Origin: Pelotomaculum_C sp050950345
Lineage (GTDB): Bacteria > Bacillota > Desulfotomaculia > Desulfotomaculales > Pelotomaculaceae
DNA: 64,000 nucleotides
Reading direction: 5' to 3'
Assembly: GCA_050950345.1 (NCBI GenBank)
Contig: JBMNHK010000002.1
Span: 62,001-126,000, forward strand
Shown: in pieces, positions 45,852-54,260 of the stretch
Numbering within the stretch: position 1 is the first letter of the stretch
Layout: each line of letters begins with the position of its first letter
Made by a program: the position numbers and the translations under genes
Notes under the pieces: generated by a model
Seen by the model: the letters and a program-made list of their open reading frames with translations, nothing else
What the model was told of the DNA's origin: nothing
The model's database searches: none

Positions 45852-46710
45852 CCTTTGCCAGGCGGAAGAATTCTTTCATTCTATCCGTGATGTACTTGTT
45901 TTTGTGGTAGATGATGCTAAACTTTCTGTTGAGTTTAAGACCCGGTACGTTCAAAATGCTAAGCTCTCCGTTACACATCTCTTTTTCTATGAGGCGATGT
46001 GACAGCACCCCTATCCCAATCCCACATGCAGCAGCAGCCTTGATTCCATCGGAGCCGCTGCACTCCCAGATCATGTTCCAAACAGCGTTTTTTAATAACA
46101 TTGTGCTCGCAAAAAGCTCCCTGGTACCGCTGCCATGCTCCCTTACCAAAAAGTCATATTTAAGCAGTTCCTCTAGTTGAACGCTTTTTGAGCCGTACAG
46201 CGGGTGATTTCTGCCGCAAACAAGTACCACATCATCGTCCATGAAGGGCTCTACAACGATGTTTTTGCTGTTGACTGTACCCTCTACCAGGGCGAAATCT
46301 ATTTCATTGCTCTGTATGAGATTTTCTATATCCGAAGTGTTTTTAACTACCCCATGAATCCTGAGCTCCCTGTGTTTCTCCTGAAAGATTTTTACCAGCC
46401 CTGGCAGGAGTTCGGTTCCGATCGTAACGCTGGCTCCGATCCTCAGCATCCCTTTTTTTTCAGGATCAGTCATAGCCAGTTCCATTTCATCTTGTAGCGC
46501 TATAATGTGCCTGGCATAGTCCAGCAACCTCTTGCCGCTTTCGGTGATATAAAGCTTCTTTCCAAGCCTATCGAAGAGCTTTGTTCCGTAGTGCCTTTCC
46601 AGCTCAGAGATGGCCTGGCTTACTGTGGGCTGGGTAATAAAGAGAGCCTCCGCTGCTGCCGTCATGCTCCCCTTGTCGGCTACTTTGACAAATATCTCCA
46701 GACTCCTCAT
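45814..46710 (-). CDS. LysR-family transcription regulator
   Basis: About 298 residues from ATG 46710 (the frame opens to 46761; GGTGGA-type site upstream). The N-terminal winged helix 'LEIFVKVADKGSMTAAAEALFITQPTVSQAISELE' is typical, followed by a periplasmic-binding-like effector domain (about 90-290). It is divergent from a YeiH-type permease and similar to the CysL/YeiE class that controls it. A 12-base inverted repeat between the two genes is a likely operator. The last dozen residues (GCQGDGVVDTYL) come from the REP element at 45.5-45.85 kb. Confidence 0.9.
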   Translation of the reverse strand: MRSLEIFVKVADKGSMTAAAEALFITQPTVSQAISELERHYGTKLFDRLGKKLYITESGKRLLDYARHIIALQDEMELAMTDPEKKGMLRIGASVTIGTELLPGLVKIFQEKHRELRIHGVVKNTSDIENLIQSNEIDFALVEGTVNSKNIVVEPFMDDDVVLVCGRNHPLYGSKSVQLEELLKYDFLVREHGSGTRELFASTMLLKNAVWNMIWECSGSDGIKAAAACGIGIGVLSHRLIEKEMCNGELSILNVPGLKLNRKFSIIYHKNKYITDRMKEFFRLAKGCQGDGVVDTYL

Positions 46711-46733
46711 TGTTATTCCACCTTTATGTATAG

Positions 46734-46772
46734 GTAAAATACTATCATTTATATAAAACAATAGTATTTTAC
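46734..46772. promoter_or_regulatory. palindromic LysR-type operator
   Basis: GTAAAATACTAT (46734-46745) and ATAGTATTTTAC (46761-46772) are perfect 12-base inverted arms 15 bases apart, between the divergent LysR and YeiH-type genes. The T-N11-A class spacing of LysR boxes can be drawn within it. It likely controls both genes. Confidence 0.75.
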
Positions 46773-46827
46773 AATGTATGAGTCAAGATGTAATAATAAA
46801 TGATGAGGAGATGAGGAGATAAGAGAC

Positions 46828-47832
46828 ATGAATAAAATAATACAGTTTACCCCCGGCATACTCTTTTGTTTTGCAATTGCGGTCCCAGCGTGGTTTCTTG
46901 GGAAAAGCTATCCATTGATTGGCGCCCCGGTTTTTGGCATACTCTTTGGCATGGCGCTGATAAAAATAGCGCCGAATTTTGAGCATGGTATTAAATTTAC
47001 TTCAAAGAAGATACTCCAGTATTCCATTATCCTTCTTGGATTTGAAATGAACCTGTTCAACGTGCTAAAGGTTGGCTGTCAGTCTCTCTATGTGATGCTG
47101 TTTACCCTTTCTGCCGCTTTTCTGACGGCATACTTCGTCGGAAAGCTCATGAAGCTTGAGGGAAAAACCACTACTCTCATTGGGGTCGGCACCTCAATAT
47201 GTGGCGGCTCTGCTATAGCGGCAACAGCACCGGTCATCCAGGCCAGGGACAAGGATGTGGCTCATGCCATTTCCACCATATTCCTGTTCAATATAATCGC
47301 TGTGTTCATATTTCCCGCACTTGGCCACATGCTGCGCATGACGGACACCGGTTTTGGGATGTGGGCCGGTACAGCGATAAACGATACTTCATCGGTGGTA
47401 GCCGCCGCTACTGCGTGGAGCTCTGCCGCGGGGAACAATACGGCACTTGCCTTTGCCACCATTGTAAAACTTACGAGGACGCTCATGATCGTGCCTATAA
47501 CTCTGGCCCTTGCGATATATACAGCAAAAAAGAGCAGCATGGAAAACAATATATCCGCTTTCAACTTCTCGAAGATATTTCCCTGGTTCGTTCTATGGTT
47601 CGTGCTTGCATCCATAATGAACACCTTCGCAGGTATACCTGTCCAGGTTTCAGGTGCTTTAACCGAAGCGGGGAAATTCATGATCACCATGGCAATGGTT
47701 GCTATAGGGCTCAACACGAACATTATCTACCTGATCAAAAACGGCCTCAAGCCAATACTCCTTGGACTGTGCTGCTGGTTTGCGGTAGCTGCAGCTTCCA
47801 TAGTGGTGCAGGCCTCAATAAACTTCTGGTAG
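46828..47832 (+). CDS. YeiH/UPF0324-family putative sulfate exporter
   Basis: A 334-residue membrane protein with about 10 helices. Family features are 'GAPVFGILFGMAL', 'YSIILLGFEMNLFNVLKVG', 'LIGVGTSICGGSAIAATAPVI' and 'GTAINDTSSVVAAATAW'. YeiH-type proteins have been proposed to export sulfite or sulfate. The divergent LysR regulator and shared operator are typical of this family. An AGGAGATGAGGAG site precedes the ATG. The REP/RAYT element begins 18 bases after the stop. Confidence 0.88.
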   Translation: MNKIIQFTPGILFCFAIAVPAWFLGKSYPLIGAPVFGILFGMALIKIAPNFEHGIKFTSKKILQYSIILLGFEMNLFNVLKVGCQSLYVMLFTLSAAFLTAYFVGKLMKLEGKTTTLIGVGTSICGGSAIAATAPVIQARDKDVAHAISTIFLFNIIAVFIFPALGHMLRMTDTGFGMWAGTAINDTSSVVAAATAWSSAAGNNTALAFATIVKLTRTLMIVPITLALAIYTAKKSSMENNISAFNFSKIFPWFVLWFVLASIMNTFAGIPVQVSGALTEAGKFMITMAMVAIGLNTNIIYLIKNGLKPILLGLCCWFAVAAASIVVQASINFW

Positions 47833-47849
47833 GGTGTCGGGTGTCAGGG

Positions 47850-48713
47850 GGTGTCAGGGGGACGGGGTTGTTGACAACATTTCCAATTCAAGGTAACCTT
47901 GGACTGGGAGGTGTCGACATATGCCAAGACAGGCTAGAAAGAAGAGCTCCACCGGTATTTATCATATAATGATGAGGGGCATTAACAGGCAGATCATTTT
48001 TCATGACGATGAAGATCATTTCAGATTCCTCATGACCCTGAAAAACTATAGAGAAATAAGCGGATATGAGCTTTATGCCTATTGCTTAATGGACAATCAT
48101 GTGCATCTCTTATTAAGAGTTGGTAAAGAACCACTGGAACAGATTATGCGTCGCATATGTGGGAGTTATGTTTATTGGTACAACGCGAAATACGAAAGAA
48201 TAGGAAACCTGTTTCAAGATAGATTCAAAAGCGAAGTAGTGGAAAATGACAACTATTTCTTAACTGTTCTTAGATATATACATCAAAACCCTCTGAAGGC
48301 AGGGGTTACAACATCTATCGAAAGCTATCATTGGAGCAGTATGGGTGAATACATTGGCAGACCACAGATTGTCAACATTGGTTTTGCTTTGAGCCTGTTC
48401 AACCCTGCAAGAGAGAAGGCGGTAGAGGACATAATTCAGTTTTGTAAAACCATAAATGATGATCAGTGTTTGGATATAGAAGGAAAAAAACGCCTGTCGG
48501 ATAAGGAAGCCGGGCAAATAATCATGAAAGTATGCCAGGTTGAAAATTGTTTAGAACTGCAAAAGCTAGATAAAGCAACTAGGAATAAGTATATAAAGGA
48601 ACTTAAAGAAGTGCACTGTCTATCAATAAGGCAGATCGAAAGGCTTACTGGTGTAAACAGGGGAGTTGTGTTGAAGATCTAAAAGGTGTCAACAACCCCG
48701 TCCCCTTGACAAC
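47850..48713 (+). mobile_element. REP-RAYT element, full copy
   Basis: An 864-bp unit with the same terminal inverted repeat as the 45.5 kb copy: left 47850-47876, right 48687-48713 with a C-to-T change and other differences near its end. Between them is an intact REP-associated tyrosine transposase. A weaker version of the left hairpin (CCAATTCAAGGT / ACCTTGGACTGG) lies before the gene. Extra GGTGTCAGGGG units at the left and TTGACAACCCCC at the right look like REP duplications. Confidence 0.85.
47921..48682 (+). CDS. REP-associated tyrosine transposase (RAYT, TnpA_REP)
   Basis: A 253-residue Y1 HUH nuclease. 'GIYHIMMRGINRQIIFHDDEDHFRF' starts the family domain, the HUH metal site is H60-V-H62 in 'LMDNHVHLLLR', and the catalytic tyrosine is probably Y119 in 'VLRYIHQNPLKAG'. 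The C-terminus carries a helix-turn-helix-like 'LSIRQIERLTGVNRGVVLKI'. RAYTs nick single-stranded REP hairpins and are linked to REP spread. It is flanked by REP inverted repeats and has a deleted derivative 2.3 kb upstream and REP pairs at 49.7 kb. The gene is intact. Confidence 0.92.
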   Translation: MPRQARKKSSTGIYHIMMRGINRQIIFHDDEDHFRFLMTLKNYREISGYELYAYCLMDNHVHLLLRVGKEPLEQIMRRICGSYVYWYNAKYERIGNLFQDRFKSEVVENDNYFLTVLRYIHQNPLKAGVTTSIESYHWSSMGEYIGRPQIVNIGFALSLFNPAREKAVEDIIQFCKTINDDQCLDIEGKKRLSDKEAGQIIMKVCQVENCLELQKLDKATRNKYIKELKEVHCLSIRQIERLTGVNRGVVLKI

Positions 48714-48881
48714 CCCCTTGACAACCTTTTTCTTGGCGGGCCAGTCACAGAAAGTCCACCTGTAGGATAATATGACAATAGAGGAAATAGGTGCTAGCAG
48801 CAAACGGGGCAGATCCTTTTAAGCGTAACAAAATATGGTCTTGTCCGGTTGCTCTAGGACTCCGTACCGAGGTGGTAACTG

Positions 48882-49721
48882 ATGTTATATGCCAGCAGAT
48901 ATTTGCGGCTAATGGACCCCTTCATGACGGGGCCAGATGTCCAGTATGTCCAGAATAGGCTCCGGGAACTGGGCTTTTACACCGGCCCCGCAGACGGGGT
49001 CTACGGCCCCGCTACCCAGCAGGGAGTGCTGCGGGCCCAACAGAGCTTTGGCCTCCTGGCGGACGGTATTGTGGGGCCTGACACCTACAACGCCCTGGGG
49101 CTCAGCCCCACAGATGAAGTCACCCTGGCCCCGGAATACCTGATCACTATCGATACAGAGCGATTGCAGCTCAGGCTCTCCCGCATGGGGCAACCCGCGG
49201 GGACCTTTCCCGTGGCGGTGGGGGCCCCCAACACTCCCACCCCTCTAGGGGACTGGAAGATCATTCAGAAGACCCTCAATCCCGGGGGAGCCTTTGGGGC
49301 CAGGTGGATGCGGCTCAACTGCCCATGGGGTGGCTACGGCATCCACGGCACAGACAACGAGGCTTCCATCGGTAGCGCCGTCAGCCACGGCTGTGTTCGC
49401 CTGCACAACAGCGACGTGATCAAGCTCTATGACCTGGTCAGCCTTGGCACCCGGGTCAAAATCATCGGCAACGCCTTTACCGGCCGCCTCCTCTATATAG
49501 GAGTAGACCCGGGCTCCGACGTGGTGCGGGTGCAGCAGATCCTGCAGCTCCTGGGCTATTATCGGGGGGACCTGGATGGCTATTACGGTCCCCTGACGGA
49601 AGCCGCGGTGCTCCAGTTCCAGCGGGATCAGGGCATCACCTCCGACGGCGTGGTGGGGCCTCAGACCTACGACCGGCTCCAGCTGGCCAACGACCGGGCT
49701 CTGGGGGACCGCCGCCCGTAG
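48882..49721 (+). CDS. L,D-transpeptidase (YkuD) with two peptidoglycan-binding domains
   Basis: A 279-residue enzyme that forms 3-3 cross-links or attaches proteins to peptidoglycan. Order: PG_binding_1 at about 15-73, YkuD catalytic domain at about 85-195 with HGTDN (155-159) and SHGCVRLHN (168-176, nucleophile C171), then a second PG_binding_1 at about 213-270. No signal peptide is seen, which is also true of several Firmicute homologues. Its base composition is clearly GC-richer than the neighbours, which hints at transfer. The stop is followed directly by REP sequences. The start follows GAGGTGGTAACTG. Confidence 0.92.
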   Translation: MLYASRYLRLMDPFMTGPDVQYVQNRLRELGFYTGPADGVYGPATQQGVLRAQQSFGLLADGIVGPDTYNALGLSPTDEVTLAPEYLITIDTERLQLRLSRMGQPAGTFPVAVGAPNTPTPLGDWKIIQKTLNPGGAFGARWMRLNCPWGGYGIHGTDNEASIGSAVSHGCVRLHNSDVIKLYDLVSLGTRVKIIGNAFTGRLLYIGVDPGSDVVRVQQILQLLGYYRGDLDGYYGPLTEAAVLQFQRDQGITSDGVVGPQTYDRLQLANDRALGDRRP

Positions 49722-49803
49722 GGTGTCAGGGGGTAGGTGTCAACAACCCCGTCCCCTTGACAAGGGGGAAGGTGTCAACAACCCCGTCCCCTTGACACCC
49801 CTG
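49722..49803. repeat. tandem REP units without a transposase
   Basis: Two direct copies of the RAYT-type REP (27-base unit at 49736-49762 and again from 49771), preceded by GGGTGTCAGGGGG in the opposite sense. Their sequence matches the right end of the 47.85-48.71 kb element. They lie between convergent genes and encode the end of the minus-strand methyltransferase. Confidence 0.85.
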
Positions 49804-50488
49804 TGGGAAAGAGCAGCACATGTATTTTGTCCTGCAGAAACAGCGGTTTGTCATTGCGTTTGTGAGCAATAATGGCGTCTGCCAGGGCATGGTTTTCTGG
49901 CGTGTCTGTTGCCGCATAGTATTCTGCTAACCATGCATGAAGTGCGGCGGCATCATAAAACTGCCACACTGGGTATAGTGTGTGGGTTTCATGGGGCGTA
50001 TATTTGCTTAAGGCAGCGTTAGCTCTCTCTAAGCCGGGGCCTTCCTCTGCATCAAAGGGTAGACAAACCTGCATTAATTCACAATCAATTGCGGGTTCAA
50101 TTACCATAATCCTGCCTCCGGCACGTGCTACCCGCATTGCTTCGGATAGCGCGGCGGAAGGGTCGTCATGATGATGTAACGATAAAGAAAACAGCACCGT
50201 ATCAAACATTTTATCCGGGAAGGAAAGTGCTTCACCGGATTGCACGAGAAAATCCACCCCGGGAACATTTTTTTGGGCGAGCTCAATAGCCTCAGCCGAG
50301 GAATCTATTCCGGTAACTCTGAGAGCATTCTTTTGGAATAACGCGGTCATCCTCCCATCGCCGCATCCGACTTCCAGTACTTCTTTCCCCACAATCGCGT
50401 CGTGGGTAGTCAGTAGCTGCTCAGTTACCCGGAAAACATCCATGCTCATAACGCCTGCATTGGCGGTGAAATTGCCTGAAAAAGACAT
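49775..50488 (-). CDS. class I SAM-dependent methyltransferase
   Basis: A 237-residue Methyltransf_11-type enzyme. The AdoMet-binding motif is 'VLEVGCGDGRMTALF' (about 38-52), motif II 'VTGIDSSAEAIELA', and post-motif 'FDTVLFSLSLHHHDDPSAALSEAMRVARAGGRIMVIEP'. The substrate cannot be told; such enzymes act on quinones, lipids or small molecules. The final residues (GVSRGRGC) are encoded by the REP unit at 49.77-49.80 kb, so the native C-terminus was replaced or lost. Confidence 0.85.
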   Translation of the reverse strand: MSFSGNFTANAGVMSMDVFRVTEQLLTTHDAIVGKEVLEVGCGDGRMTALFQKNALRVTGIDSSAEAIELAQKNVPGVDFLVQSGEALSFPDKMFDTVLFSLSLHHHDDPSAALSEAMRVARAGGRIMVIEPAIDCELMQVCLPFDAEEGPGLERANAALSKYTPHETHTLYPVWQFYDAAALHAWLAEYYAATDTPENHALADAIIAHKRNDKPLFLQDKIHVLLFPTGVSRGRGC

Positions 50489-50649
50489 CCGCTGTCCCTC
50501 GCTTTTTATTGTAATCCTTCAAAGTAATTCATAATTCATCAAAGCCAATCATATAGAAAATGCTGACCACACTCTTCTTATGAAGATATCAGAGCTTATC
50601 TCGGGGAAGCAAGAACAATCCGTGCAATGATATTATGTTTTCCCAGAAT

Positions 50650-50689
50650 AAAGGACGCCAAGATTGCTGGAGCAACTTTGGCGTCCTTT
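50650..50689 (-). terminator. bidirectional terminator
   Basis: AAAGGACGCCAA (50650-50661) pairs with TTGGCGTCCTTT (50678-50689), and the loop has an inner GTTGC/GCAAC-like pairing. On the minus strand it follows the Crp-like gene stop by about 20 bases. Confidence 0.8.
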
Positions 50690-50710
50690 AACATTATTGA
50701 TTTAAAAACT

Positions 50711-51274
50711 TTATTTTAGCGATCTACGGAGCTTTTCGTCGTCCCCGTCCTGTATATTGTAAATATCCACCTCGCACTTTGTCATAAAGAGGTCCCGACG
50801 AACATCCATTACCTTTTGCGCCAGTATCCCCAGCAAATTACGCATCATAATGCTTTGGGCAGGGTATACATCAGCATTGTAATATTTAACGAGCATTTCT
50901 GCATTCATTTCCAATAGATCGCAGGCATTTTTGCAAGGCTCATTTCCGTGGGGGAGGCGGAACTTCCGCTCCAGTTGTTCCATAAAGCGACTGAAACAGG
51001 GTATTTCGCCCATTATGAAACCTGGTTCCCCTGGCTTAGGCATATCCCATTTAAACCGGCGCGGGGTTTGTGTTTGCTCCTGGGGCGGGTATTGCTTAAG
51101 GAGCACCCTGAAGTTTTCAGGATTGAATGGAGGCAACTTCTCCCCGGCCTTGACATGAATTACTTTAGGCACCATTGCCTCTAACAAGGATATCAGGTCA
51201 TTATCCCCGATATCTTGAAACAAGGTCATGCTTTTCAGCTCAGGTAACCAGTTGCGATAGTTTATTTTTTCCAT
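50711..51274 (-). CDS. Crp-fold-like protein without DNA-binding domain, ABC-importer associated
   Basis: A 187-residue protein of unknown family. The opening 'MTLFQDIGDNDLISLLEAMVPKVIHVKAGEK' looks like the first part of a cNMP/Crp sensor domain. Later 'GFIMGEIPCFSRF' is where Crp proteins have FGE..L. The C-terminal helical region (VKYYNADVYPAQSIMMRNLLGILAQKVMDVRRD) recalls the Crp dimer helix, but no helix-turn-helix follows. It is 18 bases after the importer ATPase and in the same operon, so may sense the imported ligand. This is inference. Confidence 0.5.
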   Translation of the reverse strand: MEKINYRNWLPELKSMTLFQDIGDNDLISLLEAMVPKVIHVKAGEKLPPFNPENFRVLLKQYPPQEQTQTPRRFKWDMPKPGEPGFIMGEIPCFSRFMEQLERKFRLPHGNEPCKNACDLLEMNAEMLVKYYNADVYPAQSIMMRNLLGILAQKVMDVRRDLFMTKCEVDIYNIQDGDDEKLRRSLK

Positions 51275-51292
51275 CTTAACACCCTTATAGGT

Positions 51293-52072
51293 CTATAGTT
51301 TTCTGGCAACACAGGCGATTCGGTCAACCGCTTCAACATAAGTAAGGCTCAGCGGGGTATTGTAGATTGAACTTAGTAAGCTTTCCTGCATAATATCCAT
51401 AACTGACCCCATGGTCAAGTTGCCCTCTGCACTTACTAATGCCACCGAGCCTCCTAACAGTATTGGATGATCAGGGTTATGGGTAGTCATGATTATAGCG
51501 TAACCCTGTTGAGAAAGCTTTTTAACCACCCGCATAATTTTCATTTGATTGCCGTAATCAAGGGCCGAGGTAGGCTCATCAAATATTATTAACTCGGTCT
51601 GTTGCACAATTGCCCGGGTAACAGAGGCCATTTGCCTCTCCCCGCCGCTGATGCGGGCATAGGATTTATCAGCCAGCTTACCTATACCCATCATGTCAAT
51701 GGCTTCATCCACAATCCGATAATCCTCTTCGCCCGGTGAAAAAAACATCCCTAAATGAGGCGCTCTACCCATGGTAATGTAGTCCCGCACAGTGTAGTCA
51801 TAGGTAACTACACTGCTCTGGGGCACATAAGCTATTTTTTTGGCCACTTGCTTAGGAGGCAACTTGCGAATGAGGTGCCCGTCCAAAAACACTTCGCCGC
51901 TTTGAGGTTTTAACAGCCCTGCTATGCAGTTGAGCAGGGTGGATTTCCCGGCACCGTTAGGGCCTAAGATAGTAACCAACTGCCCCTTTTCCACTTTAAA
52001 AGATACTTGTTTTAGAACAGGGCGGGTGTTGTAGGCGAAAGAAAGGTTATCAACCTCGAGCAAAGTATTCAT
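51293..52072 (-). CDS. FecE/MolC-type ABC importer ATPase
   Basis: A 259-residue ATPase of class II importers (iron-siderophore, cobalamin, molybdate). Walker A GPNGAGKST (about 37-45), signature 'ARISGGERQ', Walker B 'LIIFDEPTSALD', and the H-loop 'TTHNPDH'. It overlaps the permease gene by 4 bases. The upstream leader resembles a molybdenum/tungsten cofactor riboswitch, which argues for molybdate or tungstate as cargo rather than iron. That is inference. Confidence 0.93.
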   Translation of the reverse strand: MNTLLEVDNLSFAYNTRPVLKQVSFKVEKGQLVTILGPNGAGKSTLLNCIAGLLKPQSGEVFLDGHLIRKLPPKQVAKKIAYVPQSSVVTYDYTVRDYITMGRAPHLGMFFSPGEEDYRIVDEAIDMMGIGKLADKSYARISGGERQMASVTRAIVQQTELIIFDEPTSALDYGNQMKIMRVVKKLSQQGYAIIMTTHNPDHPILLGGSVALVSAEGNLTMGSVMDIMQESLLSSIYNTPLSLTYVEAVDRIACVARKL

Positions 52073-53109
52073 TCAGTACTCATCCTTTGTCTAATTAGCA
52101 CCCAGGTGAAGAAGGGGGCGCCAATAAATCCTGTCAATATGCCTAAAGGCAATTCGCCTCCCGTCAGGGTGCGGGCAAGGGTGTCAATAACCAGTAAAAA
52201 AGCCGCTCCCATTAAAGCTGTTGCCGGGAGCAAACGCATATGGTTACTGCCTACCAACAGGCGGGCAAGGTGGGGTATAATTAAACCTATCCAGCCAATG
52301 GTGCCGCTCAGGCATACTGCTGAGGCAGTAAGCAAGGTGGAACAAAGTATGGCCAGCATTCGTTCATGGTTAACATTTACCCCCAGGGTGCGGGCTTCGT
52401 TGTCACCCAGAGAAAGAATATTGATGCGCCAACGAAAGGCCATGAGTAACGCCCCAGGAATAATAATCACCGGAGCTACAACTTGTAAGTTGGCAGCATC
52501 TACCTTAGCAATACTTCCTAAAGTCCAATAGACTATCTCTGCCAGCTCAGTTTCTGCGTCCGCCATATATTTCATCAAGCCAATGATTGATGTCATAAAA
52601 CCGCCCACAATAATTCCTGACAACACCAGCATAATAGCAGAACTCCTGCGCATAAGAGTAGGGATCGCTATAGTCAGCGTCACCGCACAGATGCCACCGA
52701 TAAATGCCAGTATTTGCGTGCCAACATTCCCAAAACCCAACAGGATTGCAGCGGCTGCCCCCACACAAGCACCTGAAGAAACCCCAAGGAGGTCCGGTGA
52801 TACCAGTGGGTTTTTAAACAGGCCTTGATAGGTTGCACCGGCAAGGGACAGGGCACTACCAACCAGTATGGCGGCTATAACACGGGGTAGGCGCAGATTC
52901 ATGATCACGTTATAATCGGTTGCTGTACTATTCAGTTCTATAGGAATGACGTTGCTGATGAGAATTTTCATTGTATCAGCAGGGGCAACCTGGTATCTGC
53001 CCACACATAAGGCTAATACAGATAATACCGCAACCACTACCAACAGCGTAGTTACAATGATACCCAAAGAACAATTGTCTTTAATAGATCTCTGCCTTTG
53101 GCTATTCAT
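52069..53109 (-). CDS. FecCD/MolB-type ABC importer permease
   Basis: A 346-residue permease with about 9-10 membrane helices. The FecCD pattern is clear: 'LRLPRVIAAILVGSALSLAGATYQGLFKNPLVSPDLLGVSSGA' and 'LGDNEARTLGVNVN' near the coupling helix, ending 'LTGGELPLGILTGFIGAPFFTWVLIR'. It moves a chelated metal or oxyanion delivered by the binding protein. It stands 3 bases after that gene. Confidence 0.93.
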   Translation of the reverse strand: MNSQRQRSIKDNCSLGIIVTTLLVVVAVLSVLALCVGRYQVAPADTMKILISNVIPIELNSTATDYNVIMNLRLPRVIAAILVGSALSLAGATYQGLFKNPLVSPDLLGVSSGACVGAAAAILLGFGNVGTQILAFIGGICAVTLTIAIPTLMRRSSAIMLVLSGIIVGGFMTSIIGLMKYMADAETELAEIVYWTLGSIAKVDAANLQVVAPVIIIPGALLMAFRWRINILSLGDNEARTLGVNVNHERMLAILCSTLLTASAVCLSGTIGWIGLIIPHLARLLVGSNHMRLLPATALMGAAFLLVIDTLARTLTGGELPLGILTGFIGAPFFTWVLIRQRMSTE

Positions 53110-53112
53110 AAA

Positions 53113-54197
53113 TTATTTGCCTGTTGGTGAATTCTTTCCTGCCAATATCGCTTCGGCATATTCATCAGAAAGGTCGTAGTCGAGGAATTTTTTGTAGAAG
53201 GCAATGGTTTCTTCCTTCATGTCGATGTCCTCAAACTTTTCAGGATAAAGTGTCTTTGCAGCCCAAACAACCTGCAAAGCTGCCTCAGAACCAAAGCGGC
53301 ACCACTGGAAAGTACCTTGGGGAATACGGATAACTCTGTTTTCTTTAATAGCAGTAAGGCCGGAAAGCGCCGCATCATTCATTAGTGCTTCATAAGCAGT
53401 GTGCTGGTTCAATCCACCCACCAATATATAATCCGGATCCAGGGTGAGCAGTTGCTCAGGGGTGATTTCTTTCGTCATGCCAGAAAGCAAGCCATCGGTG
53501 GCAAGCTTGCCACCCGCCATTTTAATCCACTCTTCTTGCATGGTACCATTACCACTAGTTAGATACGGTGTCTTTCCCTGTTGCCCATCAAGGTAATAAA
53601 CAATTGGCTTGTCCGCATCCGCTACATCTGCAAGGCGCTCAGATACCATCCTGATGTTATTATCCAAATATTCAATATAGGCTGCAGCACGAGCCGGGGC
53701 ATCATCGCCTAATGCTTCTGCAGTAGCTGTGACTGATTTTTTTAGACCGTCAAAGTTGTTGAACATCATACAAACTGCAGAAAGCCCCGCCTTGCGGTAT
53801 GCCTCAGCATCTTTCTCACTAGAGGTAATAACCAGGTCAGGGTTTAATGCAAGCAACTCTTCTGCAGTAACGGTACCCTCAAGACCTACCGTTGGTTTTT
53901 CTAAAATCAGCGGGTTGACAGTCTGCATCCAGGTAAAGCTGGGTTTTTGCAGCGTTGCAAAATAAGCAATTTGCTTCTGGGTTGCACCTAAAAGAATCAT
54001 TAACTGGTTACTAGAAGGCCAGGTGTTAACAATGCTTTTTACTTCAGCAGGTACTTCAACTTCGACTCCGGCCATATCTGTGATAACCTTTGTTTTTGGT
54101 TCCTCAGCAGCGTTATTGTTAGCTGTATTAGTACAGCCTGTTAGAAAAAGGTGACCAGTAACGAAACAACCAATAGTAGGGGTAAGCTCTTTTTCAT
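53113..54197 (-). CDS. ABC importer substrate-binding lipoprotein, signal peptide frameshifted
   Basis: The 320 residues from ATG 54075 are a class III periplasmic-binding protein of the BtuF/FecB/MolA type (ITS-type 'LNPDLVITSSEKDAEAYRKAGL', 'ITPEQLLTLDPDYILVGG'). They lack the export signal. Upstream, ATG 54197 starts 'MKKSLPLLLVVSLLVTFF' and then meets TAA, while the next frame reads 'LTGCTNTANNN..VITDMAGVEV', a lipobox LTGC. One T missing from the run of five at about 54145-54149 explains this. So the gene is either inactivated, phase-variable at the T-run, or misassembled. Confidence 0.88.
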
Positions 54198-54223
54198 GTT
54201 ACATTAACTCCATTCTTTCTATA

Positions 54224-54260
54224 ATAAAAATAAAAAGGCTAAACACAGAAAGGTTTAGCT
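54224..54260 (-). terminator. leader terminator of the importer operon
   Basis: On the minus strand GCTAAA (54259-54254) pairs with TTTAGC (54243-54238), followed by CTTTTTATTTTTATT. Its 5' arm is the same AGCTAAA that closes the upstream aptamer stem, so the two structures exclude each other. Confidence 0.75.

Noticed and set aside
47199..47969. Long 256-codon ORF overlapping the YeiH-type gene
   Set aside because: It is a shadow frame rich in Cys/His/Arg with no family features; the YeiH frame is the coding one.
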